Below are positions 53,043-64,000 of a stretch of DNA of 64,000 bases, piece after piece. The first letter of the stretch is position 1, and every line of letters starts with the position of its first letter. The notes under the pieces were generated by a model, which was not told the DNA's origin, ran no database searches, and was given only the letters and a program-made list of their open reading frames with translations. The position numbers were made by a program, and so were the translations under genes. Origin of the DNA: Micromonospora siamensis (GTDB lineage Bacteria; Actinomycetota; Actinomycetes; Mycobacteriales; Micromonosporaceae); the NCBI RefSeq assembly GCF_900090305.1, contig NZ_LT607751.1:2976001-3040000 (forward strand), given 5' to 3'.

Positions 53043-53299
53043 GGCTGAGCCCCCCTTCCGCGCTTCGGTCTGGCCCGGGTGGGGCAGGTGCCCTACCTGC
53101 GACGTTAGAGCGGGCCGGGACGGATCCGGGGAGGGCCGACGACGTTCACCCGGACGAAGGATGCGCTCGACGCCCGTACGCCCTCCCGCGTACGTGGACG
53201 GCCCAGTGGTACTCGCCCGGCGTGCCGGCCCACCCGTGGGCCGGACCGACCAGTAGGGTGTCGAACACACGTACTGCTGGCGGTCGGGGAGGAGGCGGC

Positions 53300-53827
53300 G
53301 TGCGCGTGCTCGGCGTCGACCCGGGGCTGACCCGGTGCGGAGTCGGCGTGGTCGAGGGCGTGCCGGGTCGGCCCTGCACCCTGGTCGCCTACTACGTCGT
53401 CTACACCGATCCGGGCGACGACCTGCCGCTGCGCCTGCTGCACCTGGACCGCTCGCTGACCGAGCTGGTGGCCGAGCACCGCCCCGACGCGGTCGCCGTG
53501 GAGCGGGTGTTCAGCCAGCACAACGTCCGCACCGTGATGGGCACCGCCCAGGCCAGCGGGGTGGCCGTGCTCGCCGGCGCGCGGGCCGGGCTGCCGGTGC
53601 AGACCTACACGCCCAGCGAGGTGAAGGCCGCGGTGACCGGTTCCGGTCAGGCCGACAAGAAGCAGATGACCGCCATGGTGACCCGGCTGCTGCGGCTGGC
53701 CGAGCCGCCGAAGCCGGCCGACGCCGCCGACGCCCTGGCCCTGGCCATCTGCCACGTGTGGCGCGGCGGCACCCGGTCCAGGCTGGCCGCGGCGGCCGAC
53801 CGGGTACGACGAGGAGGAACGCGATGA
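53300..53827 (+). CDS. ruvC: Holliday junction endonuclease RuvC
   Basis: This 175-residue RNase H-fold nuclease has first Asp D7 ([12 protein letters not shown]), Glu E68 ([10 protein letters not shown]), and C-terminal acidic pair in [14 protein letters not shown]. It cleaves Holliday junctions symmetrically, guided by RuvAB. The GTG at 53300 follows GGGGAGGAGG; upstream in-frame codons lack similarity. It overlaps ruvA by 4 bp and resumes the conserved chromosomal block after the accessory interval. Confidence 0.96.
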   Translation: MRVLGVDPGLTRCGVGVVEGVPGRPCTLVAYYVVYTDPGDDLPLRLLHLDRSLTELVAEHRPDAVAVERVFSQHNVRTVMGTAQASGVAVLAGARAGLPVQTYTPSEVKAAVTGSGQADKKQMTAMVTRLLRLAEPPKPADAADALALAICHVWRGGTRSRLAAAADRVRRGGTR

Positions 53828-54426
53828 TCGCCAGCGTGCGGGGCACGGTGACCGCGACCGGCCCGGATCAGGCCGTCATCGAGGTCGGCGGGGTTGGCCT
53901 GGCGGTGCACTGCGCCCCCGGCACCCTCGCCGACCTGCGGATCGGCCAGCCGGCCCGGCTCGCCACCAGCCTGGTGGTCCGGGAGGACTCGCTGACCCTC
54001 TACGGCTTCGCCGACGACGACGCCAAGCAGCTGTTCGAGCTGCTCCAGACCGCCAGCGGGGTCGGCCCCCGGCTGGCCCAGGCGGTGCTCGCGGTGCACA
54101 CCCCGGACGCGGTGCGCAAGGCGATCGCCAACGCCGACACCGCCGCGCTGACCCGGGTGCCGGGGATCGGCAAGAAGGGCGCCGAGCGCCTGGTGCTGGA
54201 GCTGCGCGACCGGGTCGGCCCGGTGCCGGTCGGCGCCGACGGGGCGGCCGGCGTCACCGGCGGGGCCTGGCCCGACCAGGTCCGACAGGCGCTCGTCGGG
54301 CTCGGTTGGACGGGCGCCCAGGCCGAGCAGGCGGTCGCCGCGGTGGCCGAGTCCGTCGACGGCGAGACCCCGCCGGTGCCGGTCCTGCTCAAGCAGGCCA
54401 TCCGCCTCCTGGGCCGGACCCGATGA
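53824..54426 (+). CDS. ruvA: Holliday junction branch-migration protein RuvA
   Basis: This 200-residue protein starts MIASVRGTV with an OB-fold N-terminus, then two helix-hairpin-helix motifs ([20 protein letters not shown] and [19 protein letters not shown]), an acidic linker and a RuvB-binding C-terminal helical domain ([19 protein letters not shown]). It binds the four-way junction as a tetramer. It overlaps ruvC by 4 bp. Confidence 0.97.
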   Translation: MIASVRGTVTATGPDQAVIEVGGVGLAVHCAPGTLADLRIGQPARLATSLVVREDSLTLYGFADDDAKQLFELLQTASGVGPRLAQAVLAVHTPDAVRKAIANADTAALTRVPGIGKKGAERLVLELRDRVGPVPVGADGAAGVTGGAWPDQVRQALVGLGWTGAQAEQAVAAVAESVDGETPPVPVLLKQAIRLLGRTR

Positions 54427-54469
54427 GCCAGGCGTCGTGTTCCCGGCGGTCGCGACCGGAGGGCGGGGC

Positions 54470-55534
54470 ATGAGCGGGGAGAACATGGTCTCGGCGTACG
54501 TCAGCGACGCCGAACTCGACGCGGAGGCCACCGTCCGGCCGAAGCGGCTCGACGAGTTCATCGCCCAGCACCGGGTCCGCGACCAGCTGGACCTGCTGCT
54601 CAAGGGCGCGATGCGGCGCGGCTCGCCGCCCGACCACATCCTCCTCTCCGGGCCACCTGGCTTAGGTAAGACCACCCTCGCCAACATCGTGGCGGCCGAG
54701 CTGGGCTCCGGCATCCGGGTGACCAGCGGGCCCGCCATCGAGCGCTCCGGCGACCTGGCGGCGATCGTGACCAGCCTGGCCGAGGGCGACGTGCTCTTCA
54801 TCGACGAGATCCACCGGATCGCCAAGCCGGCCGAGGAGCTGCTCTACAGCGCGATGGAGGACTTCCGGGTCGACGTGGTGGTCGGCAAGGGGCCGGGCGC
54901 CACCGCCATCCCGCTGGACGTGGAGCCGTTCACCCTGGTCGGCGCGACCACCCGGTCGGGCCTGCTGACCGGGCCGATGCGGGACCGGTTCGGTTTCGTC
55001 GCCCACCTGGACTTCTACTCCCCGGCCGATCTGGAGGCGCTGCTGCACCGCTCGGCGCGGATCCTCGGCGTGCCGATCACCGACGAGGGGGCGGTGGAGA
55101 TCGCCGGTCGGTCCCGGGGCACTCCGCGGATCGCCAACCGGCTGCTGCGCCGGGTGCGGGACTTCGCCGAGGTGCGGGCCGACGGGGTGGTCAACCTGGA
55201 GACGGCGCGGGCCGCCCTGACCGTGTACGACGTCGACGCCCTCGGCCTGGACCGGCTGGACCGGGCGGTGCTGACCGCGCTGGTCGACCTGTTCCGGGGT
55301 GGGCCGGTCGGCCTGTCCACCCTCGCCGTGGCGGTGGGGGAGCAGCCGGACACCGTGGAGGAGGTCTGCGAGCCGTTCCTGGTACGGGCCGGCCTGTTGG
55401 CGCGTACGCCGCGTGGGCGCGTGGCGACGGAGGCGGCCTGGCAGCATCTGGGGCGTACTCCACCGAATGGTACATTTGGTGCAGCAACCGCCGTCGCGCC
55501 CGATCTGTTCTCCGCCGCGCCCGAACAGCCGTGA
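54470..55534 (+). CDS. ruvB: Holliday junction DNA helicase RuvB
   Basis: This 354-residue AAA+ motor has Walker [10 protein letters not shown], Walker B FIDEIHR, sensor GATTRSG, and an arginine finger region in [11 protein letters not shown] winged-helix C-terminus has [18 protein letters not shown]. It drives branch migration with RuvA. The ATG at 54470 follows GGAGGGCGGGG; an in-frame ATG at 54485 is an alternative. It lies 43 bp after ruvA. Confidence 0.97.
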   Translation: MSGENMVSAYVSDAELDAEATVRPKRLDEFIAQHRVRDQLDLLLKGAMRRGSPPDHILLSGPPGLGKTTLANIVAAELGSGIRVTSGPAIERSGDLAAIVTSLAEGDVLFIDEIHRIAKPAEELLYSAMEDFRVDVVVGKGPGATAIPLDVEPFTLVGATTRSGLLTGPMRDRFGFVAHLDFYSPADLEALLHRSARILGVPITDEGAVEIAGRSRGTPRIANRLLRRVRDFAEVRADGVVNLETARAALTVYDVDALGLDRLDRAVLTALVDLFRGGPVGLSTLAVAVGEQPDTVEEVCEPFLVRAGLLARTPRGRVATEAAWQHLGRTPPNGTFGAATAVAPDLFSAAPEQP

Positions 55535-55673
55535 TCCGAACGTGATCTGTGCCGCATTCGGCGTTCTCAGGAGCAGGGATTAGACTCGCCGCGGTCTGTA
55601 CAGGATGTGAAAATCCGCCTCCGCTCCGGCACCCCCTCGTGCCGGGTGGGCGGCCAAGGGAAGGTCGACAAGC

Positions 55674-56021
55674 GTGTTCTACGCAGCAGCGAGCGGCGGG
55701 GGAGCCGGCGGCCTGACGCCGATCCTCATGATCGCTCTGCTCTTCGGCGTCATGTACTTCATGATGATCCGCCCCCAGCAGAAGCGCCGCCGCGAGGCCG
55801 AACAGATGCAGTCGGCCCTGTCCGTGGGCGACGAGGTGGTCACCATCGGCGGGCTCTACGGCACGGTCACCGGTGTGGACGACGACACCGTCCTGCTGGA
55901 GGTCGCCCCCGGCGTGCAGACCCGCTACGCCCGTCCGGCGATCGCCCGCGTGGTGACCCGGGCCGAGCGCGTCGAGGAGACCGAGCCGGTCGTCGAGGAA
56001 GCCGAGCCGGTCAAGGAGTGA
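55674..56021 (+). CDS. yajC: preprotein translocase accessory protein YajC
   Basis: This 115-residue protein has one membrane helix (PILMIALLFGVMYFMMI) followed by the family signature RPQQKRRREAEQM and a small beta domain GDEVVTIGGLYGTVT. The C-terminus is Glu-rich. It associates with SecDF at the translocon. The GTG at 55674 follows a GGAAGG-like sequence. A candidate promoter (TTAGACT near 55578) lies in the 139-bp gap after ruvB. Confidence 0.93.
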   Translation: MFYAAASGGGAGGLTPILMIALLFGVMYFMMIRPQQKRRREAEQMQSALSVGDEVVTIGGLYGTVTGVDDDTVLLEVAPGVQTRYARPAIARVVTRAERVEETEPVVEEAEPVKE

Positions 56022-56245
56022 GCCGCCGTCCCGGAAGGGGCAGCGGATTCACCGACACAAGTGGATAGTTGGGTCGGCGCTCCGCCGCCGGCACGCCACA
56101 GACCGCGCCCGACGCCGCCGCGCCGGGGCCGCGGGGCGTGTCGGGCGGTGCGCCGGCCAGTCAGAACAGTCGGGCGGAGACCCCCGGCCCGACCTTCGTC
56201 GCCGCTGCACCAGCGGCGCGACCGTTACAGGGAGACAGGACAGCC

Positions 56246-58210
56246 GTGGCACCACCTCAGGGACAGATGCGCCCCGGACGGCAGCTCGCCGTGCTCGGGC
56301 TCATCTTCGTCGTCCTCTATCTATTGGTGTTCTTCTCGGGTGGCGCCAGCGGTGGCTGGAAGGACCGGTTGGAGCCCCGGCTCGGGCTGGACCTGATCGG
56401 TGGCACCCGGGTCGCCCTGGAGGCCACCAACAGCCTCGACGGCAAGCCGCCGACCCAGGAGAACCTCGAGGAGGCCCGGCGGATCATCGAGAGCCGGGTC
56501 AACGCCTACGGCGTGGCCGAGGCCGAGGTGGTCACCGAGGGCAACCGGAACATCGTCATCTCCCTGCCCGGTGAGAACCGGGACCTGACCGACGTCGGCA
56601 CCCCGGCGGAGCTGCGCTTCCGCAAGGTGCTCAAGGCCACCGACGGCAGCGGCGCGACCCAGGCCGCGGCCCCGACGCCGACCGCCTCCGGTAGCCCGGC
56701 CCCGTCGGGCAGCGCGGCCCCGTCGGGCAGCGCGGCGCCGAAGCCGTCCGGCAGCGCGGCGGTGAAGCCGTCGGCCGGTGCCGCGGTCAAGCCGTCGGCC
56801 AGCGCGGCGGCCAAGGCGACCGCGTCCCCGTCGGCCGGTGGCCAGGGCGGCGGCGCCCCCGCGCCGACCGCCAGCGCCACCCCGGCGCCGTCGGCCACCC
56901 CGAGCGCCCCGGCCGCGTCGCCGAGCGCCAGCGCCGCAGTGCCGCAGGGCATCGAGGCGCAGCGCAAGGCCGTCGAGCAGAAGGTCGGCCCGGCCGCCTG
57001 GGCCGCGGCGAGCGCCCTGCAGGCCCCTGCCGACCTGACCGCCGACCCGTCCCTGGCGGAGAAGCTCAAGCCGTTCGGCACGCTGGACCCGCAGCAGGTC
57101 GCCGTCCTGGCGCCGGAGATGCAGTTCAACGTCCCGACGATCACCTGCGCCCAGCTGGACGACCGGCCGGCGGGCTCGGTCAAGGACCCGAAGCAGAAGG
57201 CGGTCGCCTGCGAGGGCGGCGCGAAGTACCTGCTGGACGTGGCCAAGGTCGAGGGCACCGACGTCAAGAACGCCACCGCCCAGCTCGACCAGACCAGCTC
57301 CTGGGTGGTCAGCCTGAACTTCACCGGCGACGGTCAGAACAAGTGGACCGAGCTGACCCGCGAGTCGTACCAGAACAAGGGCAAGACCTGTGACCCGAGC
57401 GCGCTCGGCCAGGGCGGCAACTGCCGGGTCGCGGTGGTGCTGGACAACAAGATCGTCTCCTCGCCGGAGATCCAGGGCGTGCTGACCGGTGACTCGCAGA
57501 TCACCGGCAGCTTCACCAGCAAGGACGCCAACGCGCTGGCCAGCCAGCTGCGCTACGGCGCGCTGCCGGTGACGTTCACGCAGCAGGAGGCGCAGAACGT
57601 CACCGCCACGCTGGGCGAGACCCAGCTGCGGGCCGGTCTGCTCGCCGCCGGCATCGGCATGCTGCTGGTCATCATCTACTCGTTCTTCTACTACCGGCTG
57701 CTGGGCTCGGTCATCTTCCTGAGCCTGGTGCTGTCCGGGCTGCTGGTCTTCGGCGCCCTGGTGGTGCTGGGCCGGCAGATCGGCTTCACCCTGACCCTCG
57801 CCGGCATCGCCGGCATGATCGTCTCGCTCGGTGTGGCGGCGGACTCGTTCGTCATCTACTTCGAGCGGCTCAAGGACGAGATCCGGGAGGGGCGCAGCCC
57901 GCGCAGCGCGGTCCCCCGCGCGTGGGTCCGGGCCCGTCGGACGATCATCTCGGCGAACGCCATCACCCTGATGTCGGCGGTGGTGCTCTACATCGTCTCG
58001 GTCGGCACCGTGAAGGGCTTCGCCTTCGCCCTCGGTCTGGCCACCGTGCTGGACCTGGTGGTGGTCTTCCTCTTCCGTCACCCGATCATGACGATGTTCG
58101 CCCGTACCCAAGCGTTCCTGTCCCCGCGGGTCAGCGGCCTCGGCCGTGCCCTCCCGGCCCGGTCCGCCGAGCAGGCGACCGCCCGCAACGCGCGCGTCAA
58201 GGAGGCCTGA
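56246..58210 (+). CDS. secD: protein translocase subunit SecD
   Basis: This 654-residue protein has a first helix (QLAVLGLIFVVLYLLVFFSG), the RLGLDLIGGTRV D1 motif, a periplasmic P1 region, and five more helices with the D4-D5 segments GVAADSFVIYFERLKDE and ANAITLMSAVVLY. It uses proton motive force to complete Sec export. Residues about 134-233 are a Pro/Ala/Ser/Lys low-complexity insertion. The GTG at 56246 follows GGAGACAGG. The 224-bp gap from yajC has no gene. secF follows after 1 bp. Confidence 0.93.
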   Translation: MAPPQGQMRPGRQLAVLGLIFVVLYLLVFFSGGASGGWKDRLEPRLGLDLIGGTRVALEATNSLDGKPPTQENLEEARRIIESRVNAYGVAEAEVVTEGNRNIVISLPGENRDLTDVGTPAELRFRKVLKATDGSGATQAAAPTPTASGSPAPSGSAAPSGSAAPKPSGSAAVKPSAGAAVKPSASAAAKATASPSAGGQGGGAPAPTASATPAPSATPSAPAASPSASAAVPQGIEAQRKAVEQKVGPAAWAAASALQAPADLTADPSLAEKLKPFGTLDPQQVAVLAPEMQFNVPTITCAQLDDRPAGSVKDPKQKAVACEGGAKYLLDVAKVEGTDVKNATAQLDQTSSWVVSLNFTGDGQNKWTELTRESYQNKGKTCDPSALGQGGNCRVAVVLDNKIVSSPEIQGVLTGDSQITGSFTSKDANALASQLRYGALPVTFTQQEAQNVTATLGETQLRAGLLAAGIGMLLVIIYSFFYYRLLGSVIFLSLVLSGLLVFGALVVLGRQIGFTLTLAGIAGMIVSLGVAADSFVIYFERLKDEIREGRSPRSAVPRAWVRARRTIISANAITLMSAVVLYIVSVGTVKGFAFALGLATVLDLVVVFLFRHPIMTMFARTQAFLSPRVSGLGRALPARSAEQATARNARVKEA

Positions 58211-58211
58211 G

Positions 58212-59405
58212 ATGGCTAGGAGTGGTCTGGCGTCCCGGCTCTACCGGGGCGAGGCCGATCTCAACATCGTCGGCCGGCGCAAGCTCTGGTTCACCGTCGC
58301 CGCCGCGCTGGCGCTGATCGCGGTGCTCAGCTTCGCGCTGCGCGGTTTCCAGCTCGGCATCGAGTTCGCCGGCGGCACCTCGCTGCAGGTGCCGGCCAGC
58401 GTCGGCACCCTGGACGACGCCGAGCGGCAGGTCGACCAGGTGCTGGCCGCCAAGGGCGGCGGCGCCGAGGTGGCCACCGCCCAGAAGGTCGGCGGCACCG
58501 GCGGCGACCTGTACGAGATGCGGACCTCGGAGCTGACCCCGGTCCAGACGAACGAGGTCAAGACCGAGATCGCCAACCGGTTCGGGCTGAAGTTCGAGCA
58601 GGTCGGCGCCAACCAGGTCAGCGCGTCGTTCGGCAGCCAGGTGACCGAGCGGGCCCTGCTCGGCCTGCTGATCTTCCTGGCCGTGGTGGCGCTCTACCTG
58701 GTGGTGCGTTTCGAGTGGCGGATGGCGGTCGCCGCGCTGCTGTCGCTCTTCATGAACCTGATCCTCACCGCCGGCATCTACTCGCTGGTGGGCTTCGACG
58801 TCACCCCGTCGACGGTCATCGGCTTCCTGACGATCCTCGGCTTCGCGCTCTACGACGTGGTGGTGGTCTTCGACAAGGTCCAGGAGAACACCCGGGGCAT
58901 CACCGCCAACAACAACCAGACGTACGGCGAGGCGGCAAACCTGGCGCTGAACCAGTCTCTGATGCGGTCGCTGAACACCTCGGTGGTCGCCCTGCTCCCG
59001 GTCGGTGGCCTGCTCTTCATCGGGGCCTTCCTGCTGGGCGCGGGCACCCTGAAGGACCTCGGCCTGGTGCTCTTCGTCGGTATGGCGGTGGCGTTCCTGA
59101 CCTCCATCCTGCTGGCCACCCCGCTGCTGGTCCTGCTGAAGAACCAGGAGCCGCGGATCCAGGCGCACAAGAAGCGGGTGGAGGCCCGCCGCGGCGCGAT
59201 CGCCCGTGGCGAGCTGACCCCGCGCGGCACCCCGCGCCCCGTCACCGCCGACGGTGGCGAGGCGATCGACCCGGAGGCGGCGGCCCTGGCCGGCAGCGCG
59301 CCGAAGGTGGGTGCCCGGCCGGCGGGCAAGCGTCCGACCGGCGCCCGCGGTGGTCGTCCCGCCGGTGGCGGCGGCAACCGTCCGGGTGGCGCGAAGCGCC
59401 GCTGA
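58212..59405 (+). CDS. secF: protein translocase subunit SecF
   Basis: This 397-residue SecF has the D1 motif (FQLGIEFAGGTSLQV), six helices with VGFDVTPSTVIGFLTILGFALYDVVVVFDKVQEN (family motif region) and SLNTSVVALLPV. A Gly/Arg/Pro-rich basic C-terminal tail of about 80 residues follows, longer than in E. coli and typical of actinobacteria. The ATG follows GGAGGCC spanning the secD stop. It ends just before a large hairpin. Confidence 0.93.
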   Translation: MARSGLASRLYRGEADLNIVGRRKLWFTVAAALALIAVLSFALRGFQLGIEFAGGTSLQVPASVGTLDDAERQVDQVLAAKGGGAEVATAQKVGGTGGDLYEMRTSELTPVQTNEVKTEIANRFGLKFEQVGANQVSASFGSQVTERALLGLLIFLAVVALYLVVRFEWRMAVAALLSLFMNLILTAGIYSLVGFDVTPSTVIGFLTILGFALYDVVVVFDKVQENTRGITANNNQTYGEAANLALNQSLMRSLNTSVVALLPVGGLLFIGAFLLGAGTLKDLGLVLFVGMAVAFLTSILLATPLLVLLKNQEPRIQAHKKRVEARRGAIARGELTPRGTPRPVTADGGEAIDPEAAALAGSAPKVGARPAGKRPTGARGGRPAGGGGNRPGGAKRR

Positions 59406-59437
59406 CCGCGGCCGGGGAGACCCGGTAACCATCGAAC

Positions 59438-59483
59438 CGACGGCGTCCGCCATGCTGTGCGAGCAGCATGCCGGACGCCGTCG
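59438..59483 (+). terminator. large hairpin between secF and apt
   Basis: A 12-bp outer stem (59438-59449 with 59472-59483), one C-C mismatch and a 7-bp inner stem (CATGCTG with CAGCATG) close a 6-nt loop. The right arm contains an ATG (59468) in frame with apt. It can terminate the sec operon or attenuate read-through into apt. No U-run follows. Confidence 0.75.
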
Positions 59484-59506
59484 TCGTGAAGGGGAACGGG
59501 ACAACC

Positions 59507-60073
59507 GTGACGGAGACCCACAGCACCGTGGTACGCGGAGACAGCGGCCCGCAGGTCGCCCAGCTGGTCGCCAGCCGGGTGCTGGACGTGCCGGACTTCC
59601 CGAAGCCCGGGGTGGTGTTCAAGGACCTGATGCCGCTCTTCGCCGACGGGCCGGTGTTCCGCGAGGTGATCGACGGGATCATCGAGTACCACGGGCGGGA
59701 CTCGTTCGACACGGTCGCCGGCATCGAGGCGCGCGGGTTCGTGATCGCCGCCGCCATCGCGTACGCCACCGGGGTCGGGGTGGTGCCGGTGCGCAAGGCC
59801 GGCAAGCTGCCCCGGGCCACCCATTCCGCCTCGTACGCGCTGGAGTACGGCGAGGCGACGCTGGAGGTGCACCAGGACGCCTTCACGGCCGGGCACCGGG
59901 TGCTGGTGGTCGACGACGTGCTGGCCACCGGCGGCACCGCCGAGGCGACCCTGGACCTGGTGGAGCGGGCCGGTGGCACGGTGGCCGGTTTCACGGTGCT
60001 GATGGAGCTGGCGTTCCTCAAGGGGCGGGAGCGGCTCGCCCCGCGTCCGGTGCACGCCCTGCTGACCGTTTGA
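59507..60073 (+). CDS. apt: adenine phosphoribosyltransferase
   Basis: This 188-residue enzyme shows FPKPGVVFKDLMPLF, the AGIEARGFVIAAAIA segment, and the PRPP loop VLVVDDVLATGGTA. It makes AMP from adenine and PRPP. The GTG at 59507 is chosen for size similar to the family; the in-frame ATG at 59468 would add 13 residues but lies in the right arm of a stable hairpin. Between secF and rel, as in mycobacteria. Confidence 0.95.
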   Translation: MTETHSTVVRGDSGPQVAQLVASRVLDVPDFPKPGVVFKDLMPLFADGPVFREVIDGIIEYHGRDSFDTVAGIEARGFVIAAAIAYATGVGVVPVRKAGKLPRATHSASYALEYGEATLEVHQDAFTAGHRVLVVDDVLATGGTAEATLDLVERAGGTVAGFTVLMELAFLKGRERLAPRPVHALLTV

Positions 60074-60275
60074 GCCCGTCACCGGGCGACGGAGGCGGCG
60101 CGGTCCGTCCGGCGGAAGGGCGGGACACCCTGCGTGCGGGTAGCATTGCCCTTTGCCGACCGGTCGGTTGAGGCCGTTCCGGCCGGCACGCGGAACAGAA
60201 CCGGCCCCCGGGCCGGTTGGACAGGTACGTCGGCCGCACGGCCGGCGCATTCCCCGGCGAGCGGTGAGGAGGCCG

Positions 60276-62756
<2,481 letters not shown>

Positions 62757-62777
62757 CCCCGCCCGCAGCACACGCGA

Positions 62778-62809
62778 AAGCGCCCGCCGGCTGCTGCCGG
62801 CGGGCGCTT
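62778..62809. terminator. bidirectional terminator after rel
   Basis: A perfect 14-bp stem (AAGCGCCCGCCGGC at 62778-62791, complement at 62796-62809) with a TGCT tetraloop lies between convergent rel and the cyclophilin gene. Confidence 0.85.
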
Positions 62810-62825
62810 GCTCGTTCCGGGTGGC

Positions 62826-63653
62826 TCAGCTCATCGTCAGCTTGTTGATGACGATCTCCTTCTTGGGGTGGCCGCCGCCGGCCTGCTGGGCGAACGCCTT
62901 GTCGTCGCCGGCCGCCGCGACCTGCTTGACGATGTCCATCCCGCCGGTGATGGTGCCGAGCACGGTGTACTTCGGGTCGAGCTGCGAGTCGCCGTAGACG
63001 ATGAAGAACTGGCTGCCGGTGCTGCCCGGGTCGCCGTTGTTCGCCATCGCGATGACGCCCTCCGGGTACGCGGGCCGCTTGTCGGTGGGCAGGTTCTCCT
63101 CGGCGAGCCGGTAGCTGGGGCCGCCGGTGCCGTCGGTGGGTCGCCAGCCCTTGCCGGTGACGCTCGGGTCACCGCACTGCAACACCTTGATGCCCTCGGT
63201 CACCAGCCGGTGGCACTTGGTGTTGTCGAAGAAGTTCTTGCTGGCCAGGTGGGTGAAGCTGCCAGCGGTGCAGGGCACCTTGGACCGGTCGACCTTAGCG
63301 GTGATCGCACCCAGGTTGGTGTCGAGCGTCATGGTCTGGGTGCCGGTGTCGGGTTGCTGGGTCTTCGGCAGCCCGACGTCCTTGATCTCCTTGGTGCGCT
63401 GGTCCTTCGGCACCTCGGTGAAGACGCACTGGGCGGCCCCGGCCTGCGGAGCGGCGGTGTCGGTCTTGTCGTCGTCGCCACCGAGGCTGGTCGCCAGCCA
63501 GACGGTGCCGGCGATCACCAGCAGCAGGGCGGCGCCCGCCCCGACGATCGCCTGCGTCTGCCGGCGCTTGCGGGCCTTGGCCGCCCGCTCGGCCATCTTC
63601 CGCTCGAGCTGGGCGCGCGCCGCAGCGCGCTGCCGCTCTCTGGTGGACGTCAC
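62826..63653 (-). CDS. membrane-anchored cyclophilin-type peptidylprolyl isomerase
   Basis: This 275-residue protein has a basic cytoplasmic N-terminus (residues 1-32, rich in Arg/Lys/Ala), one membrane helix (IVGAGAALLLVIAGTVWLATSL) and an extracytoplasmic cyclophilin domain with NTKCHRLVTEG, GTGGPSYRLAEEN, VIAMANNGDPGSTGSQFFIVYGDS and YTVLGTITGGMDIV. It catalyses proline isomerisation during folding of exported proteins. The GTG at 63653 follows AAGGAG. A second cyclophilin follows upstream on the same strand. The mycobacterial counterpart next to rel is ppiB. Confidence 0.92.
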   Translation of the reverse strand: MTSTRERQRAAARAQLERKMAERAAKARKRRQTQAIVGAGAALLLVIAGTVWLATSLGGDDDKTDTAAPQAGAAQCVFTEVPKDQRTKEIKDVGLPKTQQPDTGTQTMTLDTNLGAITAKVDRSKVPCTAGSFTHLASKNFFDNTKCHRLVTEGIKVLQCGDPSVTGKGWRPTDGTGGPSYRLAEENLPTDKRPAYPEGVIAMANNGDPGSTGSQFFIVYGDSQLDPKYTVLGTITGGMDIVKQVAAAGDDKAFAQQAGGGHPKKEIVINKLTMS

Positions 63654-63713
63654 GCTTCACTCCTTGAGGACTTGCCGGGCGCGGCCGGTGCCGCCGATCG
63701 TCGGTGGGGCGGG

Positions 63714-64000
63714 TCAGCCGGCGCTGGGACTGGCGCTCGGCGCCGCGGAGGCCGCGCCGCTGGGCGTCGTCGCCGGCGCGCCGGCCGGGTCGCTGACGGT
63801 GAGGCTCTGGATCACCACGTCCGTCTTCGGCTTGACCTTGGCCCCGGAACCATTGTCCACGGTCGGCAGGGCACCGATCTTCTGCACCGTGGCGAGCCCA
63901 CCGGTGACCTTGCCGACGATCGGGTACGCCGGCTTGGCCGGGTTGAAGTCCTTGAAGAAGATCAGGAACTGGCTGCCGTTCTGCCCCGGCGGGTTCCCGA
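63714..64000 (-). CDS. cyclophilin-type peptidylprolyl isomerase (C-terminal part)
   Basis: About 95 residues are visible up to the right edge; the start lies outside. GQNGSQFLIFFKDFNP and YPIVGKVTGGLATVQK are cyclophilin core motifs. The tail is Ala/Pro/Ser-rich and ends PSASPSAG. It is the upstream tandem paralogue of the isomerase at 62826-63653, 60 bp away, and its likely operon partner. The N-terminal anchor cannot be seen. Confidence 0.85.
   Translation of the reverse strand, partial: GNPPGQNGSQFLIFFKDFNPAKPAYPIVGKVTGGLATVQKIGALPTVDNGSGAKVKPKTDVVIQSLTVSDPAGAPATTPSGAASAAPSASPSAG

Overview
The window is about 73% G+C or higher, codon third positions are mostly G/C, and nearly every frame is open, so gene calls rest on family recognition, start signals and spacing. 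Gene content and order point to an actinomycete close to Micromonospora (Micromonosporaceae): pimA with a phosphatidylinositol-phosphate synthase and a PIM acyltransferase, an EF-G2-like protein, a bifunctional Rel, and many GTG starts and 4-bp ATGA/GTGA overlaps. No tRNA, rRNA, CRISPR array, insertion sequence or phage integrase was recognised.

Layout. 1-12.5 kb: an envelope trio (holin-family, DUF3618, DUF4235), a cold-shock protein, an aldo/keto reductase, a tam/adenosine-deaminase-like pair, an OmpR-type two-component system, an ADP-ribosylglycohydrolase and a YcnI-like surface protein. 9.3-22.4 kb: a conserved actinobacterial block, thrS, Ap4A-phosphorylase-like HIT protein, (HAD protein, aldo/keto reductase, EF-G2), pgsA, PIM acyltransferase, pimA, a LemA-like protein, pdxS, pdxT and yebC. 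22.4-53.0 kb: an accessory interval with an ABC-2 exporter plus two-component system, a glycoside-hydrolase-like protein with a divergent TetR, a PadR/membrane-protein pair, a Tat-secreted LamG plus NlpC/P60-like protein, dnaE, a PLP enzyme, an acyl-CoA dehydrogenase/TetR/zinc-alcohol-dehydrogenase group, a complete branched-chain-amino-acid-type ABC transporter, a free-standing cobalamin-binding-like domain, two TetR-regulated units (flavin monooxygenase; MFS exporter), a PucR-type regulator with a 3-hydroxybutyrate-dehydrogenase-like SDR, and a lower-GC gene for a probable alpha-helical pore-forming toxin. 53.3-64 kb: the conserved block resumes with ruvC-ruvA-ruvB-yajC-secD-secF-apt-rel and two convergent cyclophilins.

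Working together. pgsA, the acyltransferase and pimA make phosphatidylinositol mannosides. pdxS/pdxT make pyridoxal 5'-phosphate. ruvCAB resolves Holliday junctions, with yebC kept in the same neighbourhood. yajC/secD/secF support Sec export, and apt/rel link purine salvage to the stringent response. The accessory interval is mostly small regulator-target modules with visible palindromic operators. At least eleven genes have a TANNNT -10 element only 6-9 nt before the start codon, which suggests leaderless transcripts.

The most unusual items are the pore-forming-toxin-like protein (51876-53042), the cobalamin-domain protein without a DNA-binding domain (44233-44847), the adenosine-deaminase family member that lacks the canonical ribose-binding Asp (3617-4642), the secF-apt hairpin that buries a false ATG, and the EF-G2 without its catalytic His.
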